From: Paraescarpia echinospica
Lineage: Eukaryota > Annelida > Polychaeta > Sabellida > Siboglinidae
Length of the DNA stretch: 64,000 bases
Assembly (NCBI GenBank): GCA_020002185.1
Contig: CM034531.1
Location: 83,822,183-83,886,182 of the forward strand
Direction: 5' to 3'
The notes beneath the pieces are model-generated. The model made no database searches, had not been told where the DNA came from, and saw nothing but the letters and a program-made list of their open reading frames with translations. Of this stretch, positions 13,001-25,300 are shown piece by piece (position 1 is the stretch's first letter; each line of letters begins with the position of its first letter). The translations under genes were made by a program, and so were the position numbers.

Positions 13001-14139
13001 TGAGACGTCTCAGGTTGAAGTGTCTGGGGGTGAGACGTCTCAGGATGAAGAGTCTGTGGTTGAGACGTCGCAGGGTGAAGTGTCTGTGGGAGAGACGCCA
13101 CAGAGTAGTGCGTGTGTGTGTGAGACGTCTCAGGGAGAAGTAACTATGGGTGAGACGTCACAGGGTGAAGTGTCTGTGGGTCAGACGCCTCAGAGTTGTG
13201 CGTCTGTGAGTGAGACGTCTCAGGGTGAAGTGTATGTGGGTGAGACGCCTCAGAGAACTGCGTCTGTGAGTGAGACGTCTCAGGGTGAAGTGTCTGTGGG
13301 TGAGACCTCTCAGGGAGAAGTGTCTGTGGGTGAGAAGTCTCAGGGTGAAGTGTATGTGGGTGAGACCTCTCAGGGTGAAGTGTCTGTGGGTGAGACGCCT
13401 CAGAGTAGTGCGTCTGTGGGTGAGACGTCTCAGGGTGAAGTGTCTGTGAGTGAGACGTCCCAGGGTGAAGTATCTGCGGGTCAGACGTCTCAGATTGAAG
13501 TGTCTGTGGGTCAAACACCTCAGAGTAGTGCGTCTGTGAGTGAGACGTCTCGGGGTGAAGTGTATGTGGGTGAGACGTCTCAGGATGAATTGTCTGAGGG
13601 TGAGACGTCTCAGGTTGAAGTGTCTGTGGGTGAGACGCCTCAGAATAGTGCGTCTCTGGGTGAGACGTCTCAGGATAAAGTGTCTGTTGGTGAGACGCCT
13701 CAGAGTAGTGGCTCTGTCAGTGAGACGTCCCAGGTTGAAGTGTCTGTGGGTGGTACGTCTCAGGGTGAAGAGTCTGTGGGTGAGACGTCTCAGGGTGAAG
13801 TGTCAGTGGGTGAGACACCTCAGAGTAGTGCGTCTGTGAGTGAAACGTCTCAGGGTGAAGTGTCTGTGGGTGAGATCTCTCAGTGTGAAGTGACTGTGTG
13901 TCAGACGCCTCAGAGTAGTGAATCTGTGAGTGAGACGTCTCACGGTGAAGTGCATGTGTGTGAGACGCCTCAGAGAACTGCGTCTGTGAGTGAGACCTCT
14001 CATGGTGATGTGTGTGTGGGTGAGACGCCTCAGAGTAGAGCGTCTGTGAGTGAGTCGTCTCAGGGTGAAGTGTCTGTTGATGAGACGTCTCAGCGTGAAG
14101 TGTCTGTGGATGAGACGTCTCAGGGTGAAGTGTCTGTGG

Positions 14140-15270
14140 GTGAGACGCCTAAGAGTAGTGCGTCTGTGGGTGAGACGTCTCAGGGTGAAGTGTATGTGGG
14201 TGAGACGCCTCAGAGTAGTGCGTCTGTGAGTGACACGTCTCAGGGTGAAGTGTCTGTGGGTGAGACGCCTCAGATTAGATCGTCTGTGGGTGGGACGTCT
14301 CAGCGTGAAGTGCATGTGGGTGAGACGTCTCAGAGTAGTGCGTTTGTGAGTGAGACGTCTCAGGGTGAAATGTTTGTGGGTGAGACGTATTAGGGTGAAG
14401 TGTCTATGGGTGAGACGCCTCGGAGTAGTGCGTCTGTGAGTGAGACGTCTCAGGGTGAAGTGTCTGTGGGTGACACGTCTCAGGGTGAAGGGTCTGTGGG
14501 TGAGACGTCTCAGGGTGAAGTGTCTGTGGGTGAGACGCCTCAGAGTAATGCGTCTGTGGGTGAGACGTCTCAGGGTGAAGTGGCTGTGAATGAGACGTCC
14601 CAGGGTGAAGTGTCTGTGGTTGAGACGTCTCAGGGTGAAGTGTCTGTGGGTGAGACGCCTCAGAGTAGTGCGTCTGTGGGTGAGACGTCTCAGGGTGAAA
14701 TGTCTGTGGGTGAGACGTATTAGGTTGAAGTGTCTACGGGTGAGACACCTCGGAGTAGTGCGTCTGTGAGTGAGACGTCTCAGGGTGAAGTGTCTGTGGG
14801 TGAGACGTCTCAGGTTGAAGTGTCTGTAAGTGAGACGACTCAGAGTAGTGCGTCTGTGAGTGATACGGCTCAGGTTGAAGTGTCTGTGGGTGAGACGTCT
14901 CAGGATAAAGTGTCCGTGGGTGAGACGACTCAGAATAGTGCGTTTGTAAGTGAGACGTCTCATGGTGAAGTGTCTGTGAGTGAGACGTCTCAGTGTGAAA
15001 TATCTGTGGGTGAGACGTCTCAGGGTGAAGTGTCTGTGGGTGAGTCGTCTCAGGGTGACGTGTCTGTGGGTGAGACGCCTCAGAGTAGTGCGTCAGTGAG
15101 TGGTACGTCTCAGGGTGAAGAGTCTGTGGGTGAGACGTCTCAGGGTGAAGAATCTGTGGGTGAGACGTCTCAGGGTGAAATGTATGTGGGTGAGACGTCT
15201 CAGGGTGAAGTGTCTGTGGGTGAGACGTCTCAGGGTGAAGTGTCTGTGGGTGAGACGTCTCAGGGTGAAG
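14140..15270. repeat. ~1.1-kb duplicated block, copy 1
   Basis: Nearly identical to 16,568-17,698 at an offset of 2,428 bp. That is 81 monomers less 2 bp, accounted for by two 1-bp deletions near 16,161 and 16,548. Shared diagnostic variants include the gattagatcg monomer, the gacgtattag stop and the tctacgggtgagacacctcgg monomer. Confidence 0.75.
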
Positions 15271-16567
15271 TGTCTGTGGGTGAGACATCTCAAGGTGACG
15301 TGTCTGTGGGTGAGACGTCTCAGGGTGAAGTGTCTGTGGGTGATACGTCTCAGAGTAGTGCGTCTGTCAGTGAGACGTTTCAGGGTGAAGTGTGTGTGGG
15401 TGAGACGCCTCAGGGTAGTGGGTCTGTGAGTGAGACGTCTCAGGGTGAAGTGTCTGTGGGTGTGACGCCTCAGAGTAGTGCGTCTGTGGGTGAGACGTCT
15501 CAGGGTGAAGTGCCTTTGAGTGAAACGTCTCAGGGTGAAGTGTCTTTGGTTGAGACGTCTCAGGGTGAAGTGTTTGTGGGTGAGACGCCTCAGAGTAGTG
15601 CGTCTATGAATGATACGTCTCAGGTTGAAGTGTCTGTGGGTGAGACGTGTCAGGGTGAAGTGTCTGTGGGTGAGACGCCTCAGAGTATTGCATCTGTGAG
15701 TGAGACGTCTCAGGGTGAAGTGTCTGTGGGTGAGACGCCTCAGAGTAGTGCGTCTGTGGGTGAGACGTCTCAGGGTGAAGTTTCTGTGAGTGAGACGTCC
15801 CAGGGTGAAGTGTCTGTGGGTGAGACGTCTCAGTGTGAAGTGTCTGTGTGTCAGACGCCTCAGAGTAGTGAGTCTGTGAGTGAGACGTCTAACGGTGAAG
15901 TGTATATGGGTGAGACGCCTCAGAGTAGTGCGTCTGTGAGTGAGACGTCTCAGGGTGAAGTGTCTGTGGGTGAGACGCCTTGGAGTACTGCGTCTGTGGG
16001 TGAGAACTCTCAGGGTGATGTGTCTGTGGGTGAGACGCGTCAGAGTATTGCGTCTGTGAGTGAGACGTCTCAGGTTGAAGTGTCTGTGGGTGAGACGTCT
16101 CAGGGTGAAGTGTCTGTGGGTTAGACGCCTCTGAGTATTGCGTCTGTGAGTGAGACGTCTAAGGTGAAGTGTATGTGGGTCAGACGCCTAAGAGTAGTCC
16201 GTCTGTGAGTGAGACGTCTCAGGGTGAAGTGTCTGTGGGTCAGACGCCTCAGAGTTGTCCGTCTGTGAGTAAGACGTCTCAGGGTGAAGAGTATGTGGGT
16301 GAGACGTATCAGGGTGAAGAGTCTATGGGTGAGACGTCGCAGGGTGAAGTGTCTGTGAGTGAGACGTCTCAGGGTGAAATGTATGTGTGTGAGACGCCTC
16401 AGAGAACTGCGTCTGTGAATGAAACCTCTCAGGGTGATGTGTGTGTGGGTGAGACGCCTCAGAGTAGAGCGTCTGTGAGTGAGTCGTCTCAGGGTGAAGT
16501 GTCTGTGGGTGTGACGTCTCAGGGTGAAGTGTTTGTGGGTGAGACGTCTAGGGTAAAGTGTCTGTGG

Positions 16568-17698
16568 GTGAGACGCCTCAGAGTAGTGCGTGTGTGGGTG
16601 AGACGTCTCAGGGTGAAGTGTATGTGGGTGAGACGCCTCAGAGTAGTGCGTCTGTGAGTGACACGTCTCAGGGTGAAGTGTCTGTGGGTGAGACGCCTCA
16701 GATTAGATCGTCTGTGGGTGGGACGTCTCAGCGTGAAGTGCATGTGGGTGAGACGTCTCAGAGTAGTGCGTTTGTGAGTGAGACGTCTCAGGGTGAAATG
16801 TTTGTGGGTGAGACGTATTAGGGTGAAGTGTCTATGGGTGAGACGCCTCGGAGTAGTGCGTCTGTGAGTGAGACGTCTCAGGGTGAAGTGTCTGTGGGTG
16901 ACACGTCTCAGGGTGAAGGGTCTGTGGGTGAGACGTCTCAGGGTGAAGTGTCTGTGGGTGAGACGCCTCAGAGTAATGCGTCTGTGGGTGAGACGTCTCA
17001 GGGTGAAGTGGCTGTGAATGAGACGTCCCAGGGTGAAGTGTCTGTGGTTGAGACGTCTCAGGGTGAAGTGTCTGTGGGTGAGACGCCTCAGAGTAGTGCG
17101 TCTGTGGGTGAGACGTCTCAGGGTGAAATGTCTGTGGGTGAGACGTATTAGGTTGAAGTGTCTACGGGTGAGACACCTCGGAGTAGTGCGTCTGTGAGTG
17201 AGACGTCTCAGGGTGAAGTGTCTGTGGGTGAGACGTCTCAGGTTGAAGTGTCTGTAAGTGAGACGACTCAGAGTAGTGCGTCTGTGAGTGATACGGCTCA
17301 GGTTGAAGTGTCTGTGGGTGAGACGTCTCAGGATAAAGTGTCCGTGGGTGAGACGACTCAGAATAGTGCGTTTGTAAGTGAGACGTCTCATGGTGAAGTG
17401 TCTGTGAGTGAGACGTCTCAGTGTGAAATATCTGTGGGTGAGACGTCTCAGGGTGAAGTGTCTGTGGGTGAGTCGTCTCAGGGTGACGTGTCTGTGGGTG
17501 AGACGCCTCAGAGTAGTGCGTCAGTGAGTGGTACGTCTCAGGGTGAAGAGTCTGTGGGTGAGACGTCTCAGGGTGAAGAATCTGTGGGTGAGACGTCTCA
17601 GGGTGAAATGTATGTGGGTGAGACGTCTCAGGGTGAAGTGTCTGTGGGTGAGACGTCTCAGGGTGAAGTGTCTGTGGGTGAGACGTCTCAGGGTGACG
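16568..17698. repeat. ~1.1-kb duplicated block, copy 2
   Basis: Second copy of 14,140-15,270; the two diverge after about 17,690, where this copy switches to a different monomer order. It carries the same two in-frame plus-strand TAG stops (16,819-16,821 and 17,149-17,151) as copy 1 (14,391-14,393 and 14,721-14,723), so the stops were present before the duplication. Confidence 0.75.
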
Positions 17699-17699
17699 T

Positions 17700-18400
17700 T
17701 TCTGTGGGTGAGACGCCTCAGAGTAGTGCGTCTGTGAGTGAGACATCTCAGGGTGAAGGGTCTGTGGGCGAAACGTCTCAGGTTGAAGTGACTGTGGGTG
17801 AGACGTCTCAGGGTGAAGTGTCTGTGGATGAGACGTCTCAGGGTGACGTGTCTGTGGGTGAGACGCCTCAGAGTAGTGCGTCTGTTAGTGAGACGTCTCA
17901 GGTTGAAGTATATGTGGGTGAGACGTCTCAGAGTAGTGCGTTTGTCAGTGAGACGTCTCAGAGCGAAGTGTCTGTGGGTGAGACGCCTCAGACTAGTGCG
18001 TCTATGAATGATACGTCTCAGGTTGAAGTGTCTTTGGGTGAGACGTCTCAGGTTGAAGTGTCTGTGGTTAGACGCCACAGAGTATTGCGTCTGTGAATAA
18101 GATGTCTCAGGATGAATTGTATGAGAGTGAGACGTCTCAGGGTGAAGTGTCTGTGGTAAGACGTCTCAGGGTGACGTGTATGTGGGTGAGACCCCACAGA
18201 GTATTGCGTCTGTGAGTGAGACGTCTCAGGATGAATTGTATGAGGGTGAGACGTCTCAGGGTGAAGAGTCTGTGGGTGAGACGTCTCAGGGTGAAGTGTC
18301 TGTGGGTGAGACGTCTCAGGGTGAAGTGTCTGTGGGTGAGACGTCTCAGGGTGACGTGTCTGTGGGTGAGACGCGTCAGAGTTGTCCGTCTGTGAGTGAG
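17700..18400. repeat. Register-shifting module, copy 1 of 3
   Basis: A module in which two monomers have lost bases (gtggttagacgcc and gtggtaagacg). It recurs at about 22,490-23,200 (offset 4,788) and 25,600-26,300 (offset about 3,122 from the second copy). The indels are shared, so they predate the duplications and are not sequencing errors. Confidence 0.7.
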
Positions 18401-19295
18401 ACGTCTCAGGTTGAAGTGTCTGTGGGTGAGACGTCTCAGAGTAGTGCGTCTGTGAGTGAGACGTCTCAGGGTGAAGTGTCTGTGGGTGAGACGCCTAAGA
18501 GTAGTGCGTCTGTGGGTGAGACGTCTCAGGGTGAAGTGTATGTGGGTGAGACGCCTCAGAGTAGTGCGTCTGTGAGTGACACGTCTCAGGGTGAAGTGTC
18601 TGTGGGTGAGACGCCTCAGATTAGAGCGTCTGTGGGTGAGACGTCTCAGCGTGAAGTGCATGTGGGTGAGACGTCTCAGAGTAGTGCGTTTGTGAGTGAG
18701 ACGTCTCAGGGTGAAATGTCTGTGGGTGAGACGTATTAGGGTGAAATGTCTATGGGTGAGACGCCTCGGAGTAGTGCGTCTGTGAGTGAGACGTCTCAGG
18801 GTGAAGTGTCTGTGGGTGAGACGCCTCAGAGTAATGCGTCTGTGGGTGAGATGTCTCAGGGTGAAGTGGCTGTGAATGAGACGTCCCTGGGTGAAGTGTC
18901 TGTGGGTGAGACGTCTCAGGGTGAAGTGTCTGTGGGTGAGACGCCTCAGAGTAGTGCGTCTGCGGGTGAGACGTCTCAGGGTGAAGTGTCTGTGGGTGAC
19001 ACGTCTCAGGGTGAAGTGTCTGTGGGTGAGACGTCTCAGGTTGAAGTGTCTGTAAGTGAGACGACTCAGAGTAGTGCGTCTGTGAGTGATACGGCTCAGG
19101 TTGAAGTGTCTGTGGGTGAGACGTCTCAGGATAAAGTGTCTGTGGGTGAGACGACTCAGAATAGTGCTTTTGTAAGTGAGACGTCTCATGGTGAAGAGTC
19201 TGTGAGTGAGACGTCTCAGTGTGAAATATATCTGGGTGAGACGTCTCAGGGTGAAGTGTCTGTGGGTGAGACGCCTCAGAGTAGTGCGTCAGTGA

Positions 19296-20380
19296 GTGAT
19301 ACGTCTCAGGGTGAAGAGTCTGTGGGTGAGACGTCTCAGGGTGAAGAATCTGTGGGTGAGACGTCTCAGGGTGAAATGTATGTGGGTGAGACGTCTCAGG
19401 GTGAAGTGTCTGTGGGTGAGACGTCTCAGGGTGAAGTGTCTGTGGGTGAGACGTCTCAGGGTGAAGTGTCTGTGGGTGAGACGTCTCAAGGTGACGTGTC
19501 TGTGGGTGAGACGTCTCAGGGTGAAGTGTCTGTGGGTGATACGTCTCAGAGTAGTGCGTCTGTCAGTGAGACGTTTCAGGGTGAAGTGTGTGTGGGTGAG
19601 ACGCCTCAGGGTAGTGGGTCTGTGAGTGAGACGTCTCAGGGTGAAGTGTCTGTGGGTGTGACGACTCAGAGTAGTGCGTCTGTGGGAGAGACGTCTCAGG
19701 GTGAAGTGCCTTTGAGTGAGACGTCTCAGGGTGAAGTGTCTGTGGTTGAGACGTCTCAGGGTGAAGTGTTTGTGGGTGAGATGCCTCAGAGTAGTGCGTC
19801 TATGAATGATACGTCTCAGGTTGAAGTGTCTGTGGGTGAGACGTGTCAGGGTGAAGTGTCTGTGGGTGAGACGCCTCAGAGTATTGCATCTGTGAGTGAG
19901 ACGTCTCAGGGTGAAGTGTCTGTGGGTGAGACGCCTCAGAGTAGTGCGTCTGTGGGTGAGACGTCTCAGGGTGAAGATTCTGTGAGTGAGACGTCCCAGG
20001 GTGAAGTGTCTGTGGGTGAGACGTCTCAGTGTGAAGTGTCTGTGTGTCAGACGCCTCAGAGTAGTGAGTCTGTGAGTGAGACGTCTAACGGTGAAGTGTA
20101 TATGGGTGAGACGCCTCAGAGTAGTGCGTCTGTGAGTGAGACGTCTCAGGGTGAAGTGTCTGTGGGTGAGACGCCTTGGAGTACTGCGTCTGTGGGTGAG
20201 AACTCTCAGGGTGATGTGTCTGTGGGTGAGACGCCTTGGAGTACTGCGTCTGTGGGTGAGAACTCTCAGGGTGATGTGTCTGTGGGTGAGACGCGTCAGA
20301 GTATTGCGTCTGTGAGTGAGACGTCTCAGGTTGAAGTGTCTGTGGGTGAGACGTCTCAGGGTGAAGTGTCTGTGGGTTAG
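19296..20380. repeat. ~1.0-kb block duplicated from the 15,100-16,124 family
   Basis: Matches 15,100-16,124 at an offset of 4,196 bp over more than thirty consecutive monomers, including rare monomers such as GETPQGSGSV and GETPWSTASV. The only length change seen is an extra 60-bp duplication at 20,170-20,289. Confidence 0.7.
20170..20289. repeat. Exact 60-bp tandem duplication
   Basis: The rare dimer reading GETPWSTASV-GENSQGDVSV occurs twice in a row. The paralogous position near 15,970-16,030 has it once, so the duplication is younger than the block duplication. Confidence 0.8.
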
Positions 20381-20880
20381 ACGCCTCTGAGTATTGCGTC
20401 TGTGAGTGAGACGTCTCAGGGTGAAGTGTATGTGGGTCAGACGCCTAAGAGTAGTCCGTCTGTGAGTGAGACGTCTCAGGGTGAAGTGTCTGTGGGTCAG
20501 ACGCCTCAGAGTTCTCCGTCTGTGAGTAAGACGTCTCAGGGTGAAGAGTATGTGGGTGATACGTATCAGGGTGAAGAGTCTATGGGTGAGACGTCGCAGG
20601 GTGAAGTGTCTGTGAGTGAGACGTCTCAGGGTGAAATGTATGTGTGTGAGACGCCTCAGAGAACTGCGTCTGTGAATGAAACCTCTCAGGGTGATGTGTG
20701 TGTGGGTGAGACGCCTCAGAGTAGAGCGTCTGTGACTGAGTCGTCTCAGGGTGAAGTGTCTGTGGGTGTGAGTTCTCAGGGTGAAGTGTCTGTGGGTGAG
20801 ACGTCTCAGGTTAAAGTGTCTGTGGGTGAGACGCCTCAGAGTAGTGCGTGTGTGGGTGAGACGTCTCAGGGTGAAGTGTA

Positions 20881-21240
20881 TGTGGGTGAGACGCCTCAGA
20901 GTAGTGCGTCTGTGAGTGACACGTCTCAGGGTGAAGTGTCTGTGGGTGAGACGCCTCAGAGTAGAGCGTCTGTGGGTGAGACGTCTCAGCGTGAAGTGCA
21001 TGTGGGTGAGACGCCTCAGAGTAGTGCGTTTGTGAGTGAGACGTCTCAGGGTGAAGTGTATGTGGGTGAGACGCCTCAGAGTAGTGCGTCTGTGAGTGAC
21101 ACGTCTCAGGGTGAAGTGTCTGTGGGTGAGACGCCTCAGAGTAGAGCGTCTGTGGGTGAGACGTCTCAGCGTGAAGTGCATGTGGGTGAGACGCCTCAGA
21201 GTAGTGCGTTTGTGAGTGAGACGTCTCAGGGTGAAGTGTA
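20881..21240. repeat. Exact 180-bp tandem duplication (2 copies)
   Basis: Bases 20,881-21,060 and 21,061-21,240 are identical by eye over all 180 positions (six monomers), including rare variants (gtagagcg, cagcgtgaagtgca, gtgcgtttg). This is a very recent in-register expansion. Confidence 0.9.
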
Positions 21241-21249
21241 TGTGGGTGA

Positions 21250-21540
21250 GACGCATAGGGGTGAAGTGTCGAGGGGTGGGGTGACGCCCCGGGAGTAGTG
21301 TCTGTGAGTGAGACGTCTCACGGTGAAGTGGTCTGTTGGTGACACGTCTCAGGGTGAAGTGTCTAGGTGAGACGTTCCAGGGTGAAGTGCCTGTGGATGA
21401 GACGTCCCAGGGTGAAGTGTCTGTGGGGTGAGATGCCTCAGAGTAGTGCGTCTGTGGTGAGACGTCTCAGGGTGAAGTGCCTGTGGGAGGAGACCAGGAA
21501 CAGGCCCAGATGTCTGACGAACGAAGTGCCTGTGAGTGAG
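21250..21540. repeat. Disrupted patch with ~37 nt of non-array sequence
   Basis: After clean monomers the register breaks: a G-rich stretch (gaggggtggggtgacgcccc) near 21,270, several indels, then about 21,487-21,523 with sequence unlike any monomer (it includes ccaggaacaggcccagatg). The array resumes at about 21,530. Possible causes are a deletion/insertion junction, a remnant of an inserted element, or an assembly artefact. Confidence 0.7.
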
Positions 21541-21779
21541 ACGTGCCAGGGTGAAATGTCTGTTGGTCAGACGTCTCAGAGTGAAGTTTCTGTGGGTCAA
21601 ACACCTCAGAGTAGTGCGTCTGTGAGTGAGACGTCTCGGGGTGAAGTGTCTGTGGGTGAGACGTCTCAGGTTGAATTGTCTGAGGGTGAGACGTCTCAGG
21701 GTGAAATGTCTGTGTGTGAGACGCCTCAGAGAAGTGCGTCTGTGGGTGTGACGTCTCAGTATAAAGTGTCTGTGGATGA

Positions 21780-22329
21780 GACGTCTCAGAGTAGTGCGTC
21801 TGTGAGTGAGACGTCTCAGGGTGAAGTGTCTGTGGGTGAGATGCCTCAGAGTAGAGCGTCTGTGGGTGAGACGTCTCAGAGTGAAGTGTATGTGGGTGAG
21901 ACGCCTCAGAGTAGTGCGTTTGTGAGTGAGACGTCTCAGGGTGAAGTGTCTGTGGGTGAGTCGTCTCAGGGTGAAGTGTCTGTGGGTGACACGTCTCAGG
22001 GTGAAGTGTCTGTGGGTGACACGTCACAGGGTGAAGTGTCTGTCGGTGAGACGCCTCAGAGTAGTGCGTCTGTGAGTGAGACGTCTCAGGTTGAAGTGTC
22101 TGTGGGTGAGAAGTCTCAAGGTGAAGTGTCTGTGGGTGAGACGCCTCAGAGTAGTGCGTCTGTGACTGAGACATCACAGGGTGAAGTGTCTGTGGGTGAG
22201 ACGCCTCAGAGTAGTGCGTCTGTGAGTGAGACGTCTCAGATTGAAATGTATGTAAGTGAGACGACTCAGAGTAGTGCGTCTGTGAGTGATACGGCTCAGG
22301 TTAAAGTCTCTGTGGGTGAGGCGTCTCAG
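21780..22329. repeat. ~550-bp block paralogous to the left flank of the gap
   Basis: Matches 26,280-26,829 at exactly 4,500 bp offset (150 monomers) with few substitutions. The sequence continuing from 22,329 is therefore the best available model for what begins the missing part at 26,830. Confidence 0.75.
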
Positions 22330-25300
22330 GATAAAGTGTATGTGGGTGAGACGACACAGAGTAGTGCGTCTGTAAGTGAGACGTCTCAGGGTGAAGAGTC
22401 TTTAGGTAAGACGTCTCAGGGTGAAATGTCTGTGGGTGTGACGTCTCAGGGTGAAGTGTCTGTGGGTGAGACGTCTCAGGGTGACGTTTCTGTGGGTGAG
22501 ACGCCTCAGAGTAGTGCGTCTGTGAGTGAGACATCTCAGGGTGAAGAGTCTGTGGGCGAAACGTCTCAGGTTAAAGTGACTGTGGGTGAGACGTCTCAGG
22601 GTGAAGTGTCTGTGGGTGAGACGTCTCAGGGTGACGTGTCTGTGGGTGAGACGCCTCAGAGTAGTGCGTCTGTTAGTGAGACGTCTCAGGTTGAAGTGTA
22701 TGTGGGTGAGACGTCTCAGAGTAGTGCGTTTGTCAGTGAGACGTCTCAGAGCGAAGTGTCTGTGGGTGAGACGCCTCAGACTAGTGCGTCTATGAATGAT
22801 ACGTCTCAGGTTGAAGTGTCTTTGGGTGAGACGTCTCAGGTTGAAGTGTCTGTGGTTAGACGCCACAGAGTATTGCGTCTGTGAATAAGACGTCTCAGGA
22901 TGAATTGTATGAGGGTGAGACGTCTCAGGGTGAAGTGTCTGTGGTGAGACGTCTCAGGGTGATGTGTATGTGGGTGAGACCCCACAGAGTATTGCGTCTG
23001 TGAGTGAGACGTCTCAGGATGAATTGTATGAGGGTGAGACGTCTCAGGGTGAAGAGTCTGTGGGTGAGACGTCTCAGGGTGAAGTGTCTGTGGGTGAGAC
23101 GTCTCAGGGTGAAGTGTCTGTGGGTGGGGCGTCTCAGGGTGACGTGTCTGTTGGTGAGACGCCTCAGAGTTGTCCGTCTGTGAGTGAGACGTCTCAGGTT
23201 GAAGTGTCTGTGGGTGAGACGTCTCAGAGTAGTGCGTCTGTGAGTGAGACGTCTCAGGGTGAAGTGTCTGTGGGTGAGACGCCTCAGAGTAGTGCGTCTA
23301 TGAATGATACGTCTCAGGGTGAAGTGTCTGTGGGTGAGACGTCTCAGGGTGAAGTGTATGTGGGTGACACGTCACTGGGTGAAGTGTCTGTCGGTGAGAC
23401 GCCTCAGAATAGTGCGTCTGTGAGTGAGACGTCTCACGTTGAAGTGTCTGTGGGTGACTCGTCTCAGGGTGAAGTGTCTGTGGGTGAGACACCTCAGAGT
23501 AGTGCGTCTGTGAGTGAGACGTCTCAGGGTGAAGTGTCTGTTGGTGAGACGCCTCAGAGTGACGTGTCTGTGGGTGAGACGCCTCAGAGTAGTGCGTCTG
23601 TGAGTCAGACGTCTCAGGGTGAAGAGTCTGTGGGTGAGACGTCTCAGGGTGAAGTGTCTGTGGGTGAGACGTCTCAGGGTGAAGTGTCTGTGGGTGAGAC
23701 GTCTCAGGGTGAAGTGTCTGTGGGTGAGACGTCTCAGGGTGAAGTGTCTGTGGGTGAGACGTCTCAGAGTAGTGTGTCTGTCAGTTAGATGTCTCAGGGT
23801 GAAGTGTCTGTGGGTGAGACGCCTCAGAGTAGTGCGTCTGTGAGTGAGACGTCTCAGGGTGAAGTGTCTGTGGGTGAGACGCCTCAGAGTAGTGCGTCTG
23901 CTGTGGGTGAGACGTCTGAGGGTGAAGTGTCTGTTGGTGAGACGCCTCAAAATAGTGCGTCTGTGGGTGAGACGTCTCCCGGTGAAGTGACTTTGAGTGA
24001 CACGTCTCAGGGTGAAGTGTCTGTGGTTGAGACGCCTCAGAGTAGTGCGTCTATGAATGATACGTCTCAGGTAGAAGTGTATGTGGGTGAGACGTCTCAG
24101 GGTGAAGTGTCTGTGGGTGAGACGCCTCAGAGTATTGCGTCTGTGAGTGAGACGTCTCAGGGTGAAGTGTCTGTGGATGAGACGTCTCAGGGTGAAGTGT
24201 CTGTGGGTGAGATGCCTCAGAGTAGTGCGTCTGTGTGTGAGACGTCTCAGGGTGAAGTGCCTGTGAGTGAGACGTCCCAGGGTGAAGTGTCTGTTGGTCA
24301 GACGTCTCAGAGTGAAGTGTCTGTGGGTCAAACACCTCAGAGTAGTGCGTCTGTGAGTGAGACGTCTCGGGGTGAAGTGTCTGTGGGTGAGACGTCTCAG
24401 GTTGAATTGTCTGAGGGTGAGACGTCTCAGGGTGAAATGTCTATGTGTGAGACGCCTCAGAGTAGTGCGTCTGTGGGTGAGACGTCTCAGGATAAAGTGT
24501 CTGTGGGTGAGACGCCTCAGAGTAGTGCGTCTGTGAGTGAGACGTCTCAGATTGAAGTGTCTGTAAGTGAGACGACTCAGAGTAGTGCGTCAGTGAGTGA
24601 TACGGCTCAGGTTGAAATGTCTGTGGGTGAGACGTCTCAGGATAAAGTGTCTGTGGGTGAGACGACTCAGAGTAGTGCGTCTGTAAGTGAGACGTCTCAG
24701 GGTGAAGTGTCTGTGGGTCAGACGTCTCAGGGTGAAATGTCTGTGAGTGAGACGTCTCAGGGTGAAGTGTCTGTGGGTGAGACGTCTCAGGGTGACGTGT
24801 ATGTGGGTGAGACGCCTCAGAGTAGTGCGTCTGTGAGTGAGACGTCTCAGGGTGAAGAGTCTGTGGGTGAGACGTCTCAAGGTGAAGCGTATGTGGGTGA
24901 GAGGTCTCCGGGTGAAGTGTCTATGTGTGAGACGTCTCAGGGTGACGTGTCTGTGGGTGAGACGCCTCAGAGTAGTGCTTCTGTGAGTGAGACGTCTCAG
25001 GGTGAAGTGTCTGTGGGTGAGACGCCTCAGAGTAGAGCGTCTGTGGGTGAGACGTCTCAACGTGAAGTGTATGTGGGTGAGACGCCTCAGAGTAGTGCGT
25101 TTGTGAGTGAGACGTCTCAGGGTGAAGTGTCTGTGGGTGAGACGTCTCAGGGTGAAATGTATGTGGGTGACACGTCTCAGGGTGAAGTGTCTGTGGGTGA
25201 GACGTCACAGGGTGAAGTGTCTGTCGGTGAGACGCCTCAGAGTAGTGCGTCTGTGAGTGAGACGTCTCAGGTTGAAGTGTCTGTGGGTGACTCGTCTCAG

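Larger units (their letters stand above)
8320..14393. repeat. 1,110-bp higher-order repeat sector (37 monomers per unit)
   Basis: The rare marker gaagtgactgtgtgtcag begins at 8,491, 10,557, 11,667, 12,777 and 13,887. The last three spacings are exactly 1,110 bp (37 x 30). The first spacing is 2,066 bp, which is two units less 154 bp; the loss falls in the scrambled patches between 9,085 and 10,560. Copies differ by only a few substitutions per unit in the rows compared. The junction at 8,310-8,345 shifts the monomer register relative to sector 1. Confidence 0.88.

Noticed and set aside
14380..14400. Telomere-like TTAGGG (gtattagggtg)
   Set aside because: Isolated single occurrences produced by the tattag variant followed by gggtg; never tandem.
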